Part shown: positions 32,318 to 33,072 of the stretch, piece by piece
How the letters are laid out: every line of letters begins with the position of its first letter
Position numbering within the stretch: position 1 is the stretch's first letter
Assembly: GCA_947631305.1 (NCBI GenBank)
Contig: CANRKV010000003.1
Span: 1 to 33,072 of the forward strand
Length of the DNA: 33,072 bases
Direction: 5' to 3'
Source of the DNA: an uncultured Jeotgalicoccus sp.
GTDB lineage: Bacteria > Bacillota > Bacilli > Staphylococcales > Salinicoccaceae
The notes under the pieces: generated by a model
The model's input: the letters and a program-made list of their open reading frames with translations, nothing else
The model's database searches: none
Told to the model about the DNA's origin: nothing
Translations under genes and position numbers: made by a program

Positions 32318-33072
32318 ATGCAGACATTTAACGATTTTTCCAAAAGCGCGGAGTCGCACAGGACTTTGCCGCTGATTGAAAGTTTTTACACCGATGTATT
32401 GACACCGGTACATATGTTTAATGCATTAAAGGACGACGCGCTTTATATTTTAGAAAGTCAGGACCCTGCATCAGAATGGTCGAATTATTCATTTATCGGC
32501 CTGGATCCTTTTATAGATATAAGTGAAGCCCGTGACGGATTTCTTATGACCGACCTCGACACAGACAAAACTTTTACATTCAGCACGCTGAAAGAAGCGC
32601 TCGATTATGCTCAGAATTATGTCGACGCATACACTGACAGCATTGACCTGCCGTTCAAAGGCGGCGCTGTCGGCTACGTAAATTATGAAGCTGTGCAGGA
32701 TCTCGCCGGCATCGAACCGCGTGACGGCAATAAGCAAGGCAATTATCAATTCGTTTTCACACGGACACTGATTGCCTATAATCACCGTAAGCAGCAGACT
32801 TCCATCATCTCATTTGAAAATCCAGAACGCTTTGAAAGTGTTAAAGATACATATAATACTTTGAAAACACGTATTCATTCACTCAAAAAGCAGCTGCAGA
32901 GTAATATTCAGCTCGAGGATTTAATGCTCTCCAGAAGACAAGCCGAAAATCCGCAGCTGACATTTACAAGCAACTATAAAGAAGCTGATTTCAAACGCGA
33001 TGTCGATGTAATAAAAGATCATATCAGCCGCGGTGAAATAGAGCAGACTGTACTTTCACAGCGTTTTGATAC
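32318..33072 (+). CDS. trpE: Anthranilate synthase component I, N-terminal part (truncated by window end)
   Basis: Own translation from ATG 32318: MQTFNDFSKSAESHRTLPLIESFYTDVLTPVHMFNALKDDALYILESQDPASEWSNYSFIGLDPF...GGAVGYVNYEAV...DFKRDVDVIKDHISRGEIEQTVLSQRF; RBS AGAAGGAG. Confidence 0.93.
   Translation, partial: MQTFNDFSKSAESHRTLPLIESFYTDVLTPVHMFNALKDDALYILESQDPASEWSNYSFIGLDPFIDISEARDGFLMTDLDTDKTFTFSTLKEALDYAQNYVDAYTDSIDLPFKGGAVGYVNYEAVQDLAGIEPRDGNKQGNYQFVFTRTLIAYNHRKQQTSIISFENPERFESVKDTYNTLKTRIHSLKKQLQSNIQLEDLMLSRRQAENPQLTFTSNYKEADFKRDVDVIKDHISRGEIEQTVLSQRFD

Noticed and set aside
32489-32785. 98-aa minus-strand ORF inside trpE
   Set aside because: The plus strand encodes clear TrpE in this interval, which the ORF track missed because the frame is open at the window end.
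1-33072. Search for CRISPR arrays, transposases, phage genes, tRNA/rRNA genes or defence systems
   Set aside because: None seen; gene content is almost entirely conserved housekeeping loci.

Overview
This window is a core housekeeping segment from a Gram-positive (Staphylococcaceae/Bacillales-like) chromosome. Read in operon order on the minus strand it contains: radA - yacL(PIN/TRAM) - ispD - ispF - gltX - [T-box] - cysE - cysS - mrnC - rlmB - NYN(yacP) - sigH-like - rpmG - secE - nusG - rplK - rplA - [L10 leader] - rplJ - rplL - rsmC-like - rpoB - rpoC - rpsL - rpsG - fusA - tuf. Beyond tuf lie a convergent plus-strand run of three tandem M20 amidohydrolases, a divergent kbl - threonine-dehydrogenase-like epimerase - HAD operon, and, at the far right edge, a truncated divergent trpE. 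The coding content is mostly well-known families. I found no CRISPR array, transposon, prophage, tRNA or rRNA. The more interesting signals are in non-coding DNA and gene arrangement: (1) a compact str-operon (rpsL) leader with a possible 16-codon leader ORF, two interleaved inverted repeats and an intrinsic terminator just before rpsL; (2) a 35-bp near-perfect palindrome exactly over the rplJ promoter; (3) similar hairpins at the rplK start site and over the sigH -10 region; (4) three overlapping M20 peptidase paralogs; (5) ispD/ispF at the Bacillus-type locus, implying the MEP pathway; and (6) absence of expected neighbours (L7Ae-like gene, disA, ctsR-mcsAB-clpC). I do not claim a fully new system. 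The rpsL leader is the best candidate for something undescribed. All structures were found by eye; no folding or database search was run.
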